From positions 62,001-126,000 of the forward strand of contig DXEG01000036.1 in assembly GCA_019115125.1 (NCBI GenBank): a DNA stretch of 64,000 nucleotides. Direction: 5' to 3'. Shown in pieces: positions 50,503 through 60,078 of the stretch (within the stretch, counting starts at the first letter, position 1; the number at the start of each line of letters is the position of its first letter). This DNA comes from Candidatus Blautia faecipullorum (GTDB lineage Bacteria > Bacillota > Clostridia > Lachnospirales > Lachnospiraceae). The notes under the pieces are model-generated. The model saw nothing but the letters and a program-made list of their open reading frames with translations. It had not been told where the DNA came from and searched no databases. A program made the position numbers and the translations under genes.

Positions 50503-51933
50503 ATGGCAAAGGATAAGAACGCCCCCCGTTATGACAAACAAGGCGCAAGGCGCGTGATGCGCAAAAGAGATTATCTGGCAGATTTTGGCGGACAGCTCGC
50601 ATTAGGACTGATGGCGAATCTGGTCGGACAGCTCAATTATTTCTACACGGACAAGGTAGGACTGGCTGTCGGAAGCGTTGGTATTGTACTGGCAATCTCA
50701 AAGGTGGTCGATGCATTTACGGATGTAATTGCAGGGAATCTGATTGATCATTCAAAGGGCGGCGACCATAAATATTTCAGGTGGATCCTGCCGCAGATCA
50801 TTCCGGCGGCGCTGATCATGATCCTGATGTTTACCGTACCGATCCAGGCAGGACAGATTCCGGGCATAATCTACGCATTGGTTACGAACCTGGTGCTGTC
50901 AGCAGGTCTTTACACCTTTATCGCGACCCCGTTTTCAGCAGTTATGACTGTACGAAGCAGAAGCCTGAGCGAGAGGGGAAGTATCGGGCTGTTCCGTGCG
51001 GTTGCCAATTATGGCGCGGGAATGCTGATCTCCATTCTTACGATCCCGGTGACAAATATGCTGGGCGGCACACAGTCCGCATGGATCAAATACGGCGTGG
51101 TGCTTGGCGTAATGGTATTCGTCCTGTTTTCAATCTGCTGCCATAATGGACGCAAAGCCAAGTTTGCATGTGATTACGAAGAAGAAGAAACGGAAGGTGC
51201 CGCTGAGGAAGAGGAAGAGCCGGTTCCTTTTAAAGAGGCAATGACCATGCTTCTGAAGAATAAATACTGGGTGATCATCCTGCTCTTTAACCTGATCACA
51301 AGTGTTACGAGCGGTATCGCGGCATCCGGCGGTACATACTACTGTAAATGGATTTTCGGGAATGATAATCTGGTCGGATTAATCGGAGCAGCAGGTATGC
51401 TGGCTACTGTAGTGGGATTCCTTTTATCAAAGCCAATCATTGCCGGGCTTGGAATCAAGAGGACAATTTCTATTGGTCTGCTGGGAGCGGCGATACTCGC
51501 AGGCATCCGCTGTTTTATACCAACGAACTTTACTGTTTATGTAGTGACCAGCCTCTTAGGAAGTTTTGTGCAGATTCCAATGATGAGCCTGTACGGGGTA
51601 CTGACATCCATGACCATTGATTACAATGAGTGGAAATATGATAAGAAACTGGTGGCAATGTCAGGCGGCGCGATCGGCTTTGGCAGCAAGGTAGGAAATG
51701 GTCTTGGAGCAGCAGTCCTGTCGGCGTTTCTGGCAATCGGAGCATATGATGCCACGCTGGAAGTCGCAAGTACATCCATGACATATTCCATTTATGGATT
51801 CTCAAATTATCTTCCGGTTGTGATCAATCTTGTGATGTTCGTGATCTTCCTGAAATTTGATCTGGAAGAAAAGCTGCCGAAGATGCGCGAGGAGATTGCT
51901 GCGCGCAGAGCAGGAAAGGGCATTGAAAAATAA
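50503..51933 (+). CDS. GPH-family sugar/glycoside cation symporter
   Basis: A 476-residue transporter with twelve predicted membrane helices. The family marks are DVIAGNLIDHSKGGDHKYFR in the loop between helices 2 and 3 and TSMTIDYNEWKYDKK (the D-Y-x-E-x-x-T/K motif) in the C-terminal half. GPH symporters import disaccharides, glucuronides or plant glycosides with Na+ or H+. AGGAGGAGAGGAAAA precedes the ATG. It is the only transporter in the locus and heads the longest unit, so it sets which substrates the enzymes see. Confidence 0.93.
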   Translation: MAKDKNAPRYDKQGARRVMRKRDYLADFGGQLALGLMANLVGQLNYFYTDKVGLAVGSVGIVLAISKVVDAFTDVIAGNLIDHSKGGDHKYFRWILPQIIPAALIMILMFTVPIQAGQIPGIIYALVTNLVLSAGLYTFIATPFSAVMTVRSRSLSERGSIGLFRAVANYGAGMLISILTIPVTNMLGGTQSAWIKYGVVLGVMVFVLFSICCHNGRKAKFACDYEEEETEGAAEEEEEPVPFKEAMTMLLKNKYWVIILLFNLITSVTSGIAASGGTYYCKWIFGNDNLVGLIGAAGMLATVVGFLLSKPIIAGLGIKRTISIGLLGAAILAGIRCFIPTNFTVYVVTSLLGSFVQIPMMSLYGVLTSMTIDYNEWKYDKKLVAMSGGAIGFGSKVGNGLGAAVLSAFLAIGAYDATLEVASTSMTYSIYGFSNYLPVVINLVMFVIFLKFDLEEKLPKMREEIAARRAGKGIEK

Positions 51934-51990
51934 GAAAAAAAGATATTAGCAAGAAGCAGGCAAAGCTGAAAGAAATGTTGTAACTATGAG

Positions 51991-52024
51991 AGCCGGCGCT
52001 TCCGTCGGAACCGGAGCGCCGGCT
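51991..52024 (+). other. Strong hairpin after the symporter, without U-tract
   Basis: AGCCGGCGC (51991-51999) pairs with GCGCCGGCT (52016-52024), with inner TCCG/CGGA pairs. Followed by TGAGTT, so not a clear terminator; more likely an mRNA stabilising or processing element that separates symporter from enzyme expression. Confidence 0.6.
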
Positions 52025-52082
52025 TGAGTTATAGGCAAAAATAGGAATGGGAAGAGAGATAGGCAGAAAGGAGAAGGCAAGA

Positions 52083-54827
52083 ATGATAATATATGATTTC
52101 AGGATAGAATACAGGGAACAACCTAAAGGACTGGCTGTGGAGATACCCCGTTTTTCATGGAAGATCGCATCTGGTGACAACAATGTGGTGCAGACAGCAT
52201 GGCATCTGATTGTGGACAGTGCGGGAAAATGCTTCTGGGACAGTGGAAAGGTTGAGAGTGATCAGTCTGTGCTGGTTCCTTATGCCGGACAAGCGCTTAC
52301 CAGAGAACAGGAGTATCAGGTTTCTCTCGAAATCTGGGACAATTATGGAAATAGAGCAAAAGCAGAGACGTCTTTTACAACAGGTGTTTTTGATACCAGG
52401 GATTTTCAGGCCAAAATGATCACACATGATTTCCCTCCTGAGGAAACGGCGTGTCCGATATTCTTCCGGAAATTTTCTCTGGACAAGGAAGTATCATCTG
52501 CCTGCCTTTACGCCACGGCGCTTGGTGTCTATGAAATCACCCTGAATGGAAAAAGGGTAGAAGACTATTGCATGGCACCCGGCTGGACAGATTATCATAA
52601 GATTTTGCAGTATCAATATTATGATGTGACAGACAGGCTGCAAGGGGCAGGACAGGAAAATGTTCTGAAATTGACCGTGGGCAACGGCTGGTATAAAGGG
52701 ATTCTCAGCTTTGACTGTAAGCCGGACCGATATGGGGATCGGACTGCCGTGTGGGCAGAGCTCCATGTGCGTTATAAAGATGGGACGGAAGAGGTGATTG
52801 CGACCGATGAGACCTGGGGCGTTCGAACCGGACAGATCCGTTACAGCGAGATCTACATGGGAGAGATGATTGATACAAATGCCCCTGATATCAGAGAGGG
52901 AAAGGTGTCTTCCGTGCCGGAAGCCGTATTTCATCCAACTGTATTGACGCCGCAGCTAAATGAACCAGTACGGGTGACAGAGCGCTTGAAAGCAAAGAGG
53001 GTTTTCACGGATTCCAAAGGGAATATACTTGTAGATTTCGGACAGAACCTTACAGGTCTTGTAGAAGTGAGGATTCAGGGGGAAAAAGGTCAGAAGGTCA
53101 CTGTCCGGCATGCGGAAACCCTGGATCAGTACGGCGTATTTTACCCGGATACTCTGCGAACGGCAAAGTCCGAGGATATTTATATTCTAAACGGGGAAGA
53201 ACAGGTTCTGATGCCCCACTTTACATTCCATGGCTTCCGGTATGCTGCCGTGGAGGGAATAGAGAACCCTGAACCGGAAATGTTTACCGCCTGCGTAATG
53301 CATTCAGACATGAGAAAGACCGGGCAGTTCCACTGTTCCAATGAAAAAGTAAACCAGCTCCAGAGCAATATTTCCTGGAGTCTGCGTGACAATTTCTTCG
53401 ATATTCCATCCGACTGTCCGCAGAGAGATGAACGGCTTGGATGGACGGGGGATGCGCAGGTCTTCTCATGGACAGCAGCATTCAACCGGGAGACGGCTCT
53501 GTTTTTTACAAAATGGATGAGGGATGTATCGGCAGCATCTTCGAAAGAAAAAGGCGTGCCCCATATAGTGCCTGATATCCAGGGAACGTACAGTTCCGCA
53601 GCATGGAGTGACGCAGCGGTGATCATACCGTGGGTAGTTTATCAGACCTATGGGGACACACGTATTTTAGAAGAATCCTGGAAATGTATGCACGAGTGGG
53701 TGGACTATATTCACAATCACGTAAATGAAAACGGGCTGTGGATGACCAATTACCAGTATGGCGACTGGCTGGCGCTGGACCGCGAAATGGGAGATAAAAG
53801 CGTAGGGGCTACAGATGTTTACTTTGTGGCAAACGCTTACTATATATACGTTACAGAGCTTGTGGCAAAGACAGCCCATGTGCTGGGGAAATATGGCGAG
53901 GCGGCATATTATGAAGTGCTCCGTGAAAAGACGCTGGACTCTTTCAGGAAAGAATATTACACCGCAAGAGGCCGGATCGTCAGTGAGACTCAGACTGCAT
54001 GTGCGCTGTCTCTATATTTTAACCTGGCATATGAAAAGGACAGGGAAAAGATTGTACAGATGCTGGTGAGCAATATAGAAGATCATCAGAATCATCTGAC
54101 TACAGGATTTGTAGGAACGCCCTATTTATGCCATGCCCTGTCTGAGAACAAAGCTCATGATACTGCCGGACTCCTGTTTATGAGAGAGGATCTGCCCTCA
54201 TGGCTGTATGCCGTGAATAAGGGAGCAACGACACTTTGGGAGAGGTGGGACGCCATCCTGCCAGACGGCACTATGCAGGATCCGGGGCTTAATTCTATGA
54301 ACCACTATGCAAATGGAGCGATCGGCGATTGGATGTATCGGAAAATCGGCGGTATAAATCAGACGGAAGCCGGATACAGGAGATTTTATGTAAAACCGAT
54401 GTTTGTAATGGGAATCGAAGAGGCAAGGACAGAGCTGGAGTCTCCTTACGGAAAGATTGTTTCCTGCTGGAGCTGCCGCAAGGGAAAGATCCGGGTGGAA
54501 GTCAGCGTGCCTGCCAATACGAGGGCAGAGCTGTTTCTGCCGGAAAAAGAGGAATCCTTTGAGGTGGGATCGGGAACGCATGTATATGAATATGACACAA
54601 ACACAAGTTTAAAAGAGCTGAAATTCACTCTGGACAGTACATTTGGAGAGATTCTGGACGAACCTCTCGGCATGAAAATGATGGAAGAGATGGTACCGGA
54701 ACTTGTGCACAATCCGATAATCGAATACGCAAGGAGGATGACGCTTGCAGAGGGAATCAGCTCTGCACCGGAGATCCGAAAGGTTTATGAAGCCGTGCTA
54801 AAAGAATTGAATGGACAGTGTGAATGA
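52083..54827 (+). CDS. GH78 alpha-L-rhamnosidase
   Basis: A 914-residue rhamnosidase that releases terminal rhamnose by inversion. Start ATG 52083 follows GAAAGGAGAAGGCA; an upstream in-frame ATG (52047) would add 12 basic residues. The order is fibronectin-like and beta-sandwich domains (FRIEYREQPKGLAVEIPRFS opens the first), then the (alpha/alpha)6 barrel with the family motif CPQRDERLGWTGD (residues about 446-458, D449 and E450) and DGTMQDPGLNSMNHYANGA, and a C-terminal beta-domain. No signal peptide: acts on imported rhamnosides such as rutinose- or neohesperidose-type groups. Second gene of the symporter unit. A tail of about 60 residues (LGMKMMEEMVPELVHNPI) after the beta-domain resembles a helical extension seen in some homologues. 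Confidence 0.93.
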   Translation: MIIYDFRIEYREQPKGLAVEIPRFSWKIASGDNNVVQTAWHLIVDSAGKCFWDSGKVESDQSVLVPYAGQALTREQEYQVSLEIWDNYGNRAKAETSFTTGVFDTRDFQAKMITHDFPPEETACPIFFRKFSLDKEVSSACLYATALGVYEITLNGKRVEDYCMAPGWTDYHKILQYQYYDVTDRLQGAGQENVLKLTVGNGWYKGILSFDCKPDRYGDRTAVWAELHVRYKDGTEEVIATDETWGVRTGQIRYSEIYMGEMIDTNAPDIREGKVSSVPEAVFHPTVLTPQLNEPVRVTERLKAKRVFTDSKGNILVDFGQNLTGLVEVRIQGEKGQKVTVRHAETLDQYGVFYPDTLRTAKSEDIYILNGEEQVLMPHFTFHGFRYAAVEGIENPEPEMFTACVMHSDMRKTGQFHCSNEKVNQLQSNISWSLRDNFFDIPSDCPQRDERLGWTGDAQVFSWTAAFNRETALFFTKWMRDVSAASSKEKGVPHIVPDIQGTYSSAAWSDAAVIIPWVVYQTYGDTRILEESWKCMHEWVDYIHNHVNENGLWMTNYQYGDWLALDREMGDKSVGATDVYFVANAYYIYVTELVAKTAHVLGKYGEAAYYEVLREKTLDSFRKEYYTARGRIVSETQTACALSLYFNLAYEKDREKIVQMLVSNIEDHQNHLTTGFVGTPYLCHALSENKAHDTAGLLFMREDLPSWLYAVNKGATTLWERWDAILPDGTMQDPGLNSMNHYANGAIGDWMYRKIGGINQTEAGYRRFYVKPMFVMGIEEARTELESPYGKIVSCWSCRKGKIRVEVSVPANTRAELFLPEKEESFEVGSGTHVYEYDTNTSLKELKFTLDSTFGEILDEPLGMKMMEEMVPELVHNPIIEYARRMTLAEGISSAPEIRKVYEAVLKELNGQCE

Positions 54828-54882
54828 TTCTGGGCATACTTGACTGCTTGGAAAAAGCAAAAATAAAAGGAGAAGAAAGTAA

Positions 54883-57342
54883 ATGGCACTGCAGAAGGTA
54901 AAATATACAGACACCGCGAAAAAACCGGCTGAACGGGCACAGGCGCTTCTCGAAGAAATGACTTTAGACGAGAAGATGGCGCAGCTTGGCTGCATTTTCC
55001 CCTTTGGCGACAGCTATGATGATATGGACCGGCAGGCTTTGGAGATGCCTTATGGGATCGGTCAGGTAAGCACTCTGGAAATGCGCAGGATACGCACTCT
55101 GGAGGACGCTGCTGCATGGCAGCGTAAGATGCAGGAGACTGTGATGAGACAAAGTCCTCATCATATCCCGGCAATCTTTCATATGGAAGGACTGTGCGGA
55201 GCGTTTATTCAGGAAGGGACCAGTTTCCCTTCCGGGATCGCCAGAGGCTCAGGATGGGATCCGGAGCTAGAGGAGAAGATAGCCAGAGTGGTGGCGAAAC
55301 AGGAAGCAGCCTGCGGCATTACTCACATTCTGGCGCCAGTGCTGGATATTTCACGAGATTCCCGCATGGGGAGACAAGGAGAGACCTACGGGGAAGACCC
55401 GGCTCTGGCGGCAGCTCTGGGGGCAGCGTATACGAAAGGAATTCAAACGACTGAGACAGATGGAAGAAAACCGGAAAGTGTGGCCAAGCATTTTCTTGGA
55501 TTTCACAATTCGCAGGGAGGTATCCACGGGACGAACAGTGATACACCGTCCCGGCTCATAGGAGAAATCTACGGGAAGCCTTTTCAGGCCGCGATTTCTG
55601 AATCCGGGCTGAAAGGAGTCATGCCCTGCTATAATTCTATCGATGGTGAGCCGGCTTCCGTTTCATACAGGCTGCTCACGGAACTTCTCAGAGAAAAGAT
55701 GGGGTTTGACGGTCTGTGTGTCAGCGATTACGGCGGCATTAACAATGCCCACGAAGTCCAGCGGATCGGAGAGACTATTGGAGAAACAGGACTTCTTGCC
55801 ATGGAAGCAGGGATGGACATGGAGATGCCAAAAGCGATCGGTTATGGCGAAGAACTCAAAGAAATGTTCCGAAGCGGACAGGCGGATACAGAATTGCTGG
55901 ACCGGACAGTTCTGAGGGTGTTGGAAGCGAAATTCCGCATGGGCCTGTTTGAACATCCTTTTGCCATGGATGGTGAGTCCTGCAAAAAGATTTTTGAAGA
56001 GAAAGAAGGGGAGGAGCTGTCACTTCAGTCGGCAAGGGAATCCATGATACTTCTGAAAAATAATGGCATCCTGCCACTGTCAGGTAAGATGAAAAAACTT
56101 GCCCTGATCGGGCCTCATGCAGACTGTGCCCGTAAGTTTTTCGGCGGATATACTCATCTGTGCATGATGGAGTCGGTCTACGCGGCCGCAAGCTCCATCG
56201 CAGGTGTCGAGGGCAGCCCGGAGTCCGGACAGATTGGCGGAGCAATGCTGCCAAACGGCGAACCGGTGGATTATGTCCCGGGTACAAATATCCAGTCAGA
56301 CGAAGCGGAACTCTTTAACGACATCCTGCGCTTACAGAAGCCGGGATGCAGAAGCCTGTTAGAAGAACTAAAGGAGCGTATGACAGATACGGAGATTCTG
56401 TATGCGTATGGATACCCGGTTGCCGGAAAGGATCAGAGCAGATTTGAAGAGGCACTGCAGGCAGTCAGGGAAGCGGATGTTGTGATCCTCACTCTGGGAG
56501 GAAAGCACGGTACATGCTCTATGGCGACCATGGGAGAAGGTGTGGACGCTGCCGACATCAATCTGCCGGAATGTCAGGACGCATTTATTAAAGCAGCATC
56601 GGTGTATGGAAAGCCCTTAATCGGCATCCATTTTGATGGCAGGCCGGTCTCCAGTGACACAGCAGACCAATATCTGGATGCCGTCATAGAAGCATGGAGC
56701 CCGGCGGAAACGGGAGCGCGGGCTGTGGCAGATGTCCTGCTTGGAGAATATAATCCGGGCGGCAAACTGCCGGTATCCGTGGCATATCACGCCGGACAGA
56801 TCCCGATCTACTATAATCACCCGAACGGTTCCGCGTGGCACCAGCAGGAGAGCATCGGATTCGTCAATTATGTGGATCTTCCCCATACGCCGAGATATTG
56901 CTTCGGGCATGGATTGTCTTATACACGGTTTGAGTATTCAGACATTCATATATCGACGGCAGAGATTGGAGCAGAAGAATCCGTACAGATCAGCTGTGTG
57001 GTAAAGAATGTGGGAAGCCGCGCCGGGGATGAGGTGGTACAGCTTTATCTCAGGGACAGATTTGCAAGTATGACACGTCCGGTTAAAGAGCTTGCCGGAT
57101 TTAAGCGGATTCATATGAAGCCGGGGGAAAAAGTACGTGTGAAATTTACAGTACAGGCGGATCAGTCAGCATTTCTTGACAGACAGATGCGCTGGAAGGT
57201 GGAAAAAGGGGATATAGATGTAGAAATTGGAAGTTCTTCTGAGGATATTCGGTTAAAAGGAACGTATCGGATTACAGAGGATAGATGGATCGACGGAGCA
57301 AAAAGAGCATTTTATGCGAAAGTACAGAAAGACAAAGTATAG
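54883..57342 (+). CDS. GH3 beta-glucosidase (normal domain order)
   Basis: An 819-residue GH3 enzyme. Barrel first: MTLDEKMAQLG, DISRDSRMGRQGETYGEDPA, KHFLGFHNSQGG and nucleophile D282 in GLCVSDYGG; sandwich domain with VILTLGGKHGTCSMATMGEG; fibronectin-III domain with AGDEVVQLYLRD. RGETYGED-type sequence and length fit the beta-glucosidase/xylosidase branch of gut Firmicutes. It is cytoplasmic (no signal). AAAAGGAGAAGAAAG precedes the ATG, 55 bases after the rhamnosidase. The pairing with a rhamnosidase suggests it removes the glucose exposed after rhamnose has gone. Confidence 0.92.
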   Translation: MALQKVKYTDTAKKPAERAQALLEEMTLDEKMAQLGCIFPFGDSYDDMDRQALEMPYGIGQVSTLEMRRIRTLEDAAAWQRKMQETVMRQSPHHIPAIFHMEGLCGAFIQEGTSFPSGIARGSGWDPELEEKIARVVAKQEAACGITHILAPVLDISRDSRMGRQGETYGEDPALAAALGAAYTKGIQTTETDGRKPESVAKHFLGFHNSQGGIHGTNSDTPSRLIGEIYGKPFQAAISESGLKGVMPCYNSIDGEPASVSYRLLTELLREKMGFDGLCVSDYGGINNAHEVQRIGETIGETGLLAMEAGMDMEMPKAIGYGEELKEMFRSGQADTELLDRTVLRVLEAKFRMGLFEHPFAMDGESCKKIFEEKEGEELSLQSARESMILLKNNGILPLSGKMKKLALIGPHADCARKFFGGYTHLCMMESVYAAASSIAGVEGSPESGQIGGAMLPNGEPVDYVPGTNIQSDEAELFNDILRLQKPGCRSLLEELKERMTDTEILYAYGYPVAGKDQSRFEEALQAVREADVVILTLGGKHGTCSMATMGEGVDAADINLPECQDAFIKAASVYGKPLIGIHFDGRPVSSDTADQYLDAVIEAWSPAETGARAVADVLLGEYNPGGKLPVSVAYHAGQIPIYYNHPNGSAWHQQESIGFVNYVDLPHTPRYCFGHGLSYTRFEYSDIHISTAEIGAEESVQISCVVKNVGSRAGDEVVQLYLRDRFASMTRPVKELAGFKRIHMKPGEKVRVKFTVQADQSAFLDRQMRWKVEKGDIDVEIGSSSEDIRLKGTYRITEDRWIDGAKRAFYAKVQKDKV

Positions 57343-57401
57343 CTGACACATACACTTACAGCGGGTCGGATAAGGTATCCGGCAGAACAGGAGGAAAATA
57401 G

Positions 57402-59873
57402 ATGGATAGGAAGTTACTTGCCAGAAAGATTGCAGAAGAATCCATTGTTTTGCTGAAAAACGAGGATCATACGCTTCCCTTAAAAGACCAGAAAGAGATT
57501 GCTTTTTTCGGAAGAGCACAGATTGGCACTTTATATTCCGGAAATGGATCTGGTGGTGCTAATGTGGCCGGATGCGGTACAATTCTTGAAGAGTGTGAAA
57601 AACGTGGAATCAGACCTGAGCCACTTTTAAAGGGCTTTTATGAATATAAGGTAAATGAGGAACGGGTTACGGAAGAGGATGAGTTTGACTGGACTAAAGT
57701 CAGTGAGATGGTAAACAGTGGAATTATGTATGAAATATTCGGCAAATACCGCGCTCCGCTTGATGAGTACGAAGTGCCCGATACACTTATTGACCAGGCG
57801 GCAGAGAAAACCGACACAGCACTCATTGTAATTGGCAGAAATTCTGGCGGCGAAGAGTGTGACCGTCACCTTTCAGAGGATTATTACCTGACTAATTCAG
57901 AAGAAAGGCTGCTGAAAGAAGTCTGCAGTCATTTTACAAATGTAATGGTAGTCTTGAATGTTAACGGGCTGATCGACCTGTCCTGGGTGAGAAAGTATGC
58001 AAATATAAAAAGTCTTCTGTTTATTGGAATCCCAGGGGAAGAAGGGGCTTCTGCGCTAGCTGGCATTTTGACGGGGAAGATCAATCCCTCCGGGAAACTG
58101 ACGGTGACCATAGCGGAACATTATGAAGATTACCCGGCGGCAGAACATTTCTCATGGGATAAGGAGCATCTGGAGAATGTTCTTGGCTATGAGAGTTACG
58201 GCCTTTCGTCAGAAGAAAACGGAAGTACAGGGTTTTCCAAAAGCCCAGTGAGTGTGTACTGGGAGGATATCTATACCGGTTACCGATATTTCGATACATT
58301 CAGGAAACCGGTACTTTACCCCTTTGGTTATGGGCTTTCTTACACTGCATTCGCAATCAGCGATGCATCAGCCGCGAAACAAGACGGCGGTATCATGGTG
58401 ACAGCCAATGTAAGTAATACCGGAAAGACAGCGGGGAAAGAGGTGATCCAGGTTTATCTGTCCAAGGTAAATCCAACAGAGGGCGTGGAGCGTCCTTATC
58501 AGGAATTGAAAGGATTTGAGAAAACGTCTGACCTGGCTCCGGGAGAAAAAGAGCAGGTTAAAATCTGGATCCCATGGAAAGAACTGGCGGTTTATGATGA
58601 AGGGAGAGCCGCGTGGGTTATAGAGTCAGGCGACTATCTCCTAAAGATGGGAAATTCATCAAGATACACCTTTCCGATGGGAGTGGTATGCCTGCGGGAT
58701 ACAATTCTTACAGAACAGTGCGCAAACCGTATGACGATCTTAGAATGCAACAGGGATAAGCTTTCGTTCCTGACACGGAAAAACTGCGCAGAACGCCATC
58801 CGAAAGACGTATGTGAGAAGAAACCTGATGGAGCCGTGAACGGATCAGTGGTAATTTCTGTAACGGAAGAGGATATTATTGCCGGAGCGGAGAGTAGCAA
58901 GGCTAAAAAAGAGGCGCAGCAAAGTCTGCCGGAGCTGTCCATTGAAGAACTCGCTTCTCTCTGTGTGGGTTATGGGCCGGGCACTCCCTTTGCGGCTGTG
59001 GGCGACCGCAGTGACCCGTCCGCAATTTTTGACGCCGAAGGGAATCCGCTGACGACAAACAGCCATCCGACAGGATATCCGGGATATGTTTCTCCGGCAA
59101 TTGAGGAAAAGGGGATCAAATCCATTTTTTATAAGGACGGCCCTGCCGGGATCGGCGGTGTTGCCTGGCCGACGGAAATGCTCATGGCTTGCTCGTTCGA
59201 CAGGAAACTGTGGCAGATGTTTGGAGATGCAGTAGGGAAAGAATGTGAAGAACAGCAGGTGAATGTCTGGCTTGCCCCTGCTGTGAATCTCCATAGAGAT
59301 CCATTGTGCGGCAGGAATTTTGAATATTTTTCTGAGGATCCGTACCTGACAGGGACTTGTGCCTGCGAGATTACCAAGGGCGTTCAGAATGGACGTCCGG
59401 TTATTGTGTGTCCGAAACATTTTGCGGCAAATGAGCAGGAGACATTCCGCCGTGGAAACGCAGGGAGAAATGTAGATGCGGTAGACTCAATCCTGACAGA
59501 GAGGGCACTTAGAGAACTGTATTTAAAGCCGTTCGAGATGTTAGTCAGAGATGCTGAGATCGCATGTATCATGACCTCCTTCAATAAGATCAACGGAACC
59601 TTTGCCGGCGGCAGCCATGACCTGTGTACTCATATCCTGCGTGAGGAATGGGGATTTGAGGGGGCTGTTGTAACGGATTGGGGAGATATGGATATGGTGG
59701 TGGACGGCGCGGACGCTGTCGCGGCAGGGAACGATATCGTAATGCCCGGAGGCCCTCCGGTGATCCGCCAGATATTAAAAGGATACGAAGAAGGCAGAGT
59801 GACAAGAGAAGAACTGGAACAGGCAGTGCGCCATCTGCTGCTGATGACAAAAAGAATCGAACTGCCAGATTAA
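57402..59873 (+). CDS. GH3 beta-glycosidase with permuted domain order, second copy
   Basis: An 823-residue GH3 with sandwich domain first (RKIAEESIVLLKNEDHTLPL, then FFGRAQIGTLYSGNGSGGAN), fibronectin-III-like domain in the middle (YEQ-type IQVYLSKVNPTEGVERPYQE) and catalytic barrel last. Nucleophile D759 in GAVVTDWGDMD; NLHRDPLCGRNFEYFSEDP and PKHFAANEQE complete the site. It shares the order but not close sequence with the gene at 41730 and so is not a recent duplicate. Cytoplasmic. AGGAGGAAAATAG precedes the ATG, 59 bases after the previous GH3. Confidence 0.91.
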   Translation: MDRKLLARKIAEESIVLLKNEDHTLPLKDQKEIAFFGRAQIGTLYSGNGSGGANVAGCGTILEECEKRGIRPEPLLKGFYEYKVNEERVTEEDEFDWTKVSEMVNSGIMYEIFGKYRAPLDEYEVPDTLIDQAAEKTDTALIVIGRNSGGEECDRHLSEDYYLTNSEERLLKEVCSHFTNVMVVLNVNGLIDLSWVRKYANIKSLLFIGIPGEEGASALAGILTGKINPSGKLTVTIAEHYEDYPAAEHFSWDKEHLENVLGYESYGLSSEENGSTGFSKSPVSVYWEDIYTGYRYFDTFRKPVLYPFGYGLSYTAFAISDASAAKQDGGIMVTANVSNTGKTAGKEVIQVYLSKVNPTEGVERPYQELKGFEKTSDLAPGEKEQVKIWIPWKELAVYDEGRAAWVIESGDYLLKMGNSSRYTFPMGVVCLRDTILTEQCANRMTILECNRDKLSFLTRKNCAERHPKDVCEKKPDGAVNGSVVISVTEEDIIAGAESSKAKKEAQQSLPELSIEELASLCVGYGPGTPFAAVGDRSDPSAIFDAEGNPLTTNSHPTGYPGYVSPAIEEKGIKSIFYKDGPAGIGGVAWPTEMLMACSFDRKLWQMFGDAVGKECEEQQVNVWLAPAVNLHRDPLCGRNFEYFSEDPYLTGTCACEITKGVQNGRPVIVCPKHFAANEQETFRRGNAGRNVDAVDSILTERALRELYLKPFEMLVRDAEIACIMTSFNKINGTFAGGSHDLCTHILREEWGFEGAVVTDWGDMDMVVDGADAVAAGNDIVMPGGPPVIRQILKGYEEGRVTREELEQAVRHLLLMTKRIELPD

Positions 59874-59921
59874 AAATAGAATTAATGAGATAATGAAATT
59901 ATAAATGAAACAGGTGATAAT

Positions 59922-60062
59922 ATGGGAGAAAAAATATATTATACAGTCAACAGCTCGGGGATTATGAATATCGTGGCAGGAGCATTTGCAATCGCAGTAG
60001 GAGCTTCTGCCCTTATAAGTGGAATACGACTTCTAAAGGCCCGTACCAAGATTCTTTTTTGA
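59922..60062 (+). CDS. 46-residue single-pass membrane protein
   Basis: A short ORF beginning MGEKIYYTVNSSGIMN with one hydrophobic segment rich in Ala, Gly and Ile (residues about 15-35), then the basic tail RLLKARTKILF. The ribosome site AGGTGATAAT and the position, 48 bases after one enzyme gene and 16 bases before the next, show it is part of the operon. It could tether or assist the GPH symporter, or be a small regulatory membrane protein. I do not recognise a named family. Confidence 0.65.
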   Translation: MGEKIYYTVNSSGIMNIVAGAFAIAVGASALISGIRLLKARTKILF

Positions 60063-60078
60063 AAAGGGGAATAATGGA

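Noticed and set aside
17055-59873. Recent duplication of GH3 genes
   Set aside because: The four GH3 proteins share catalytic motifs only; flanking residues, lengths and domain order differ too much for recent copies.
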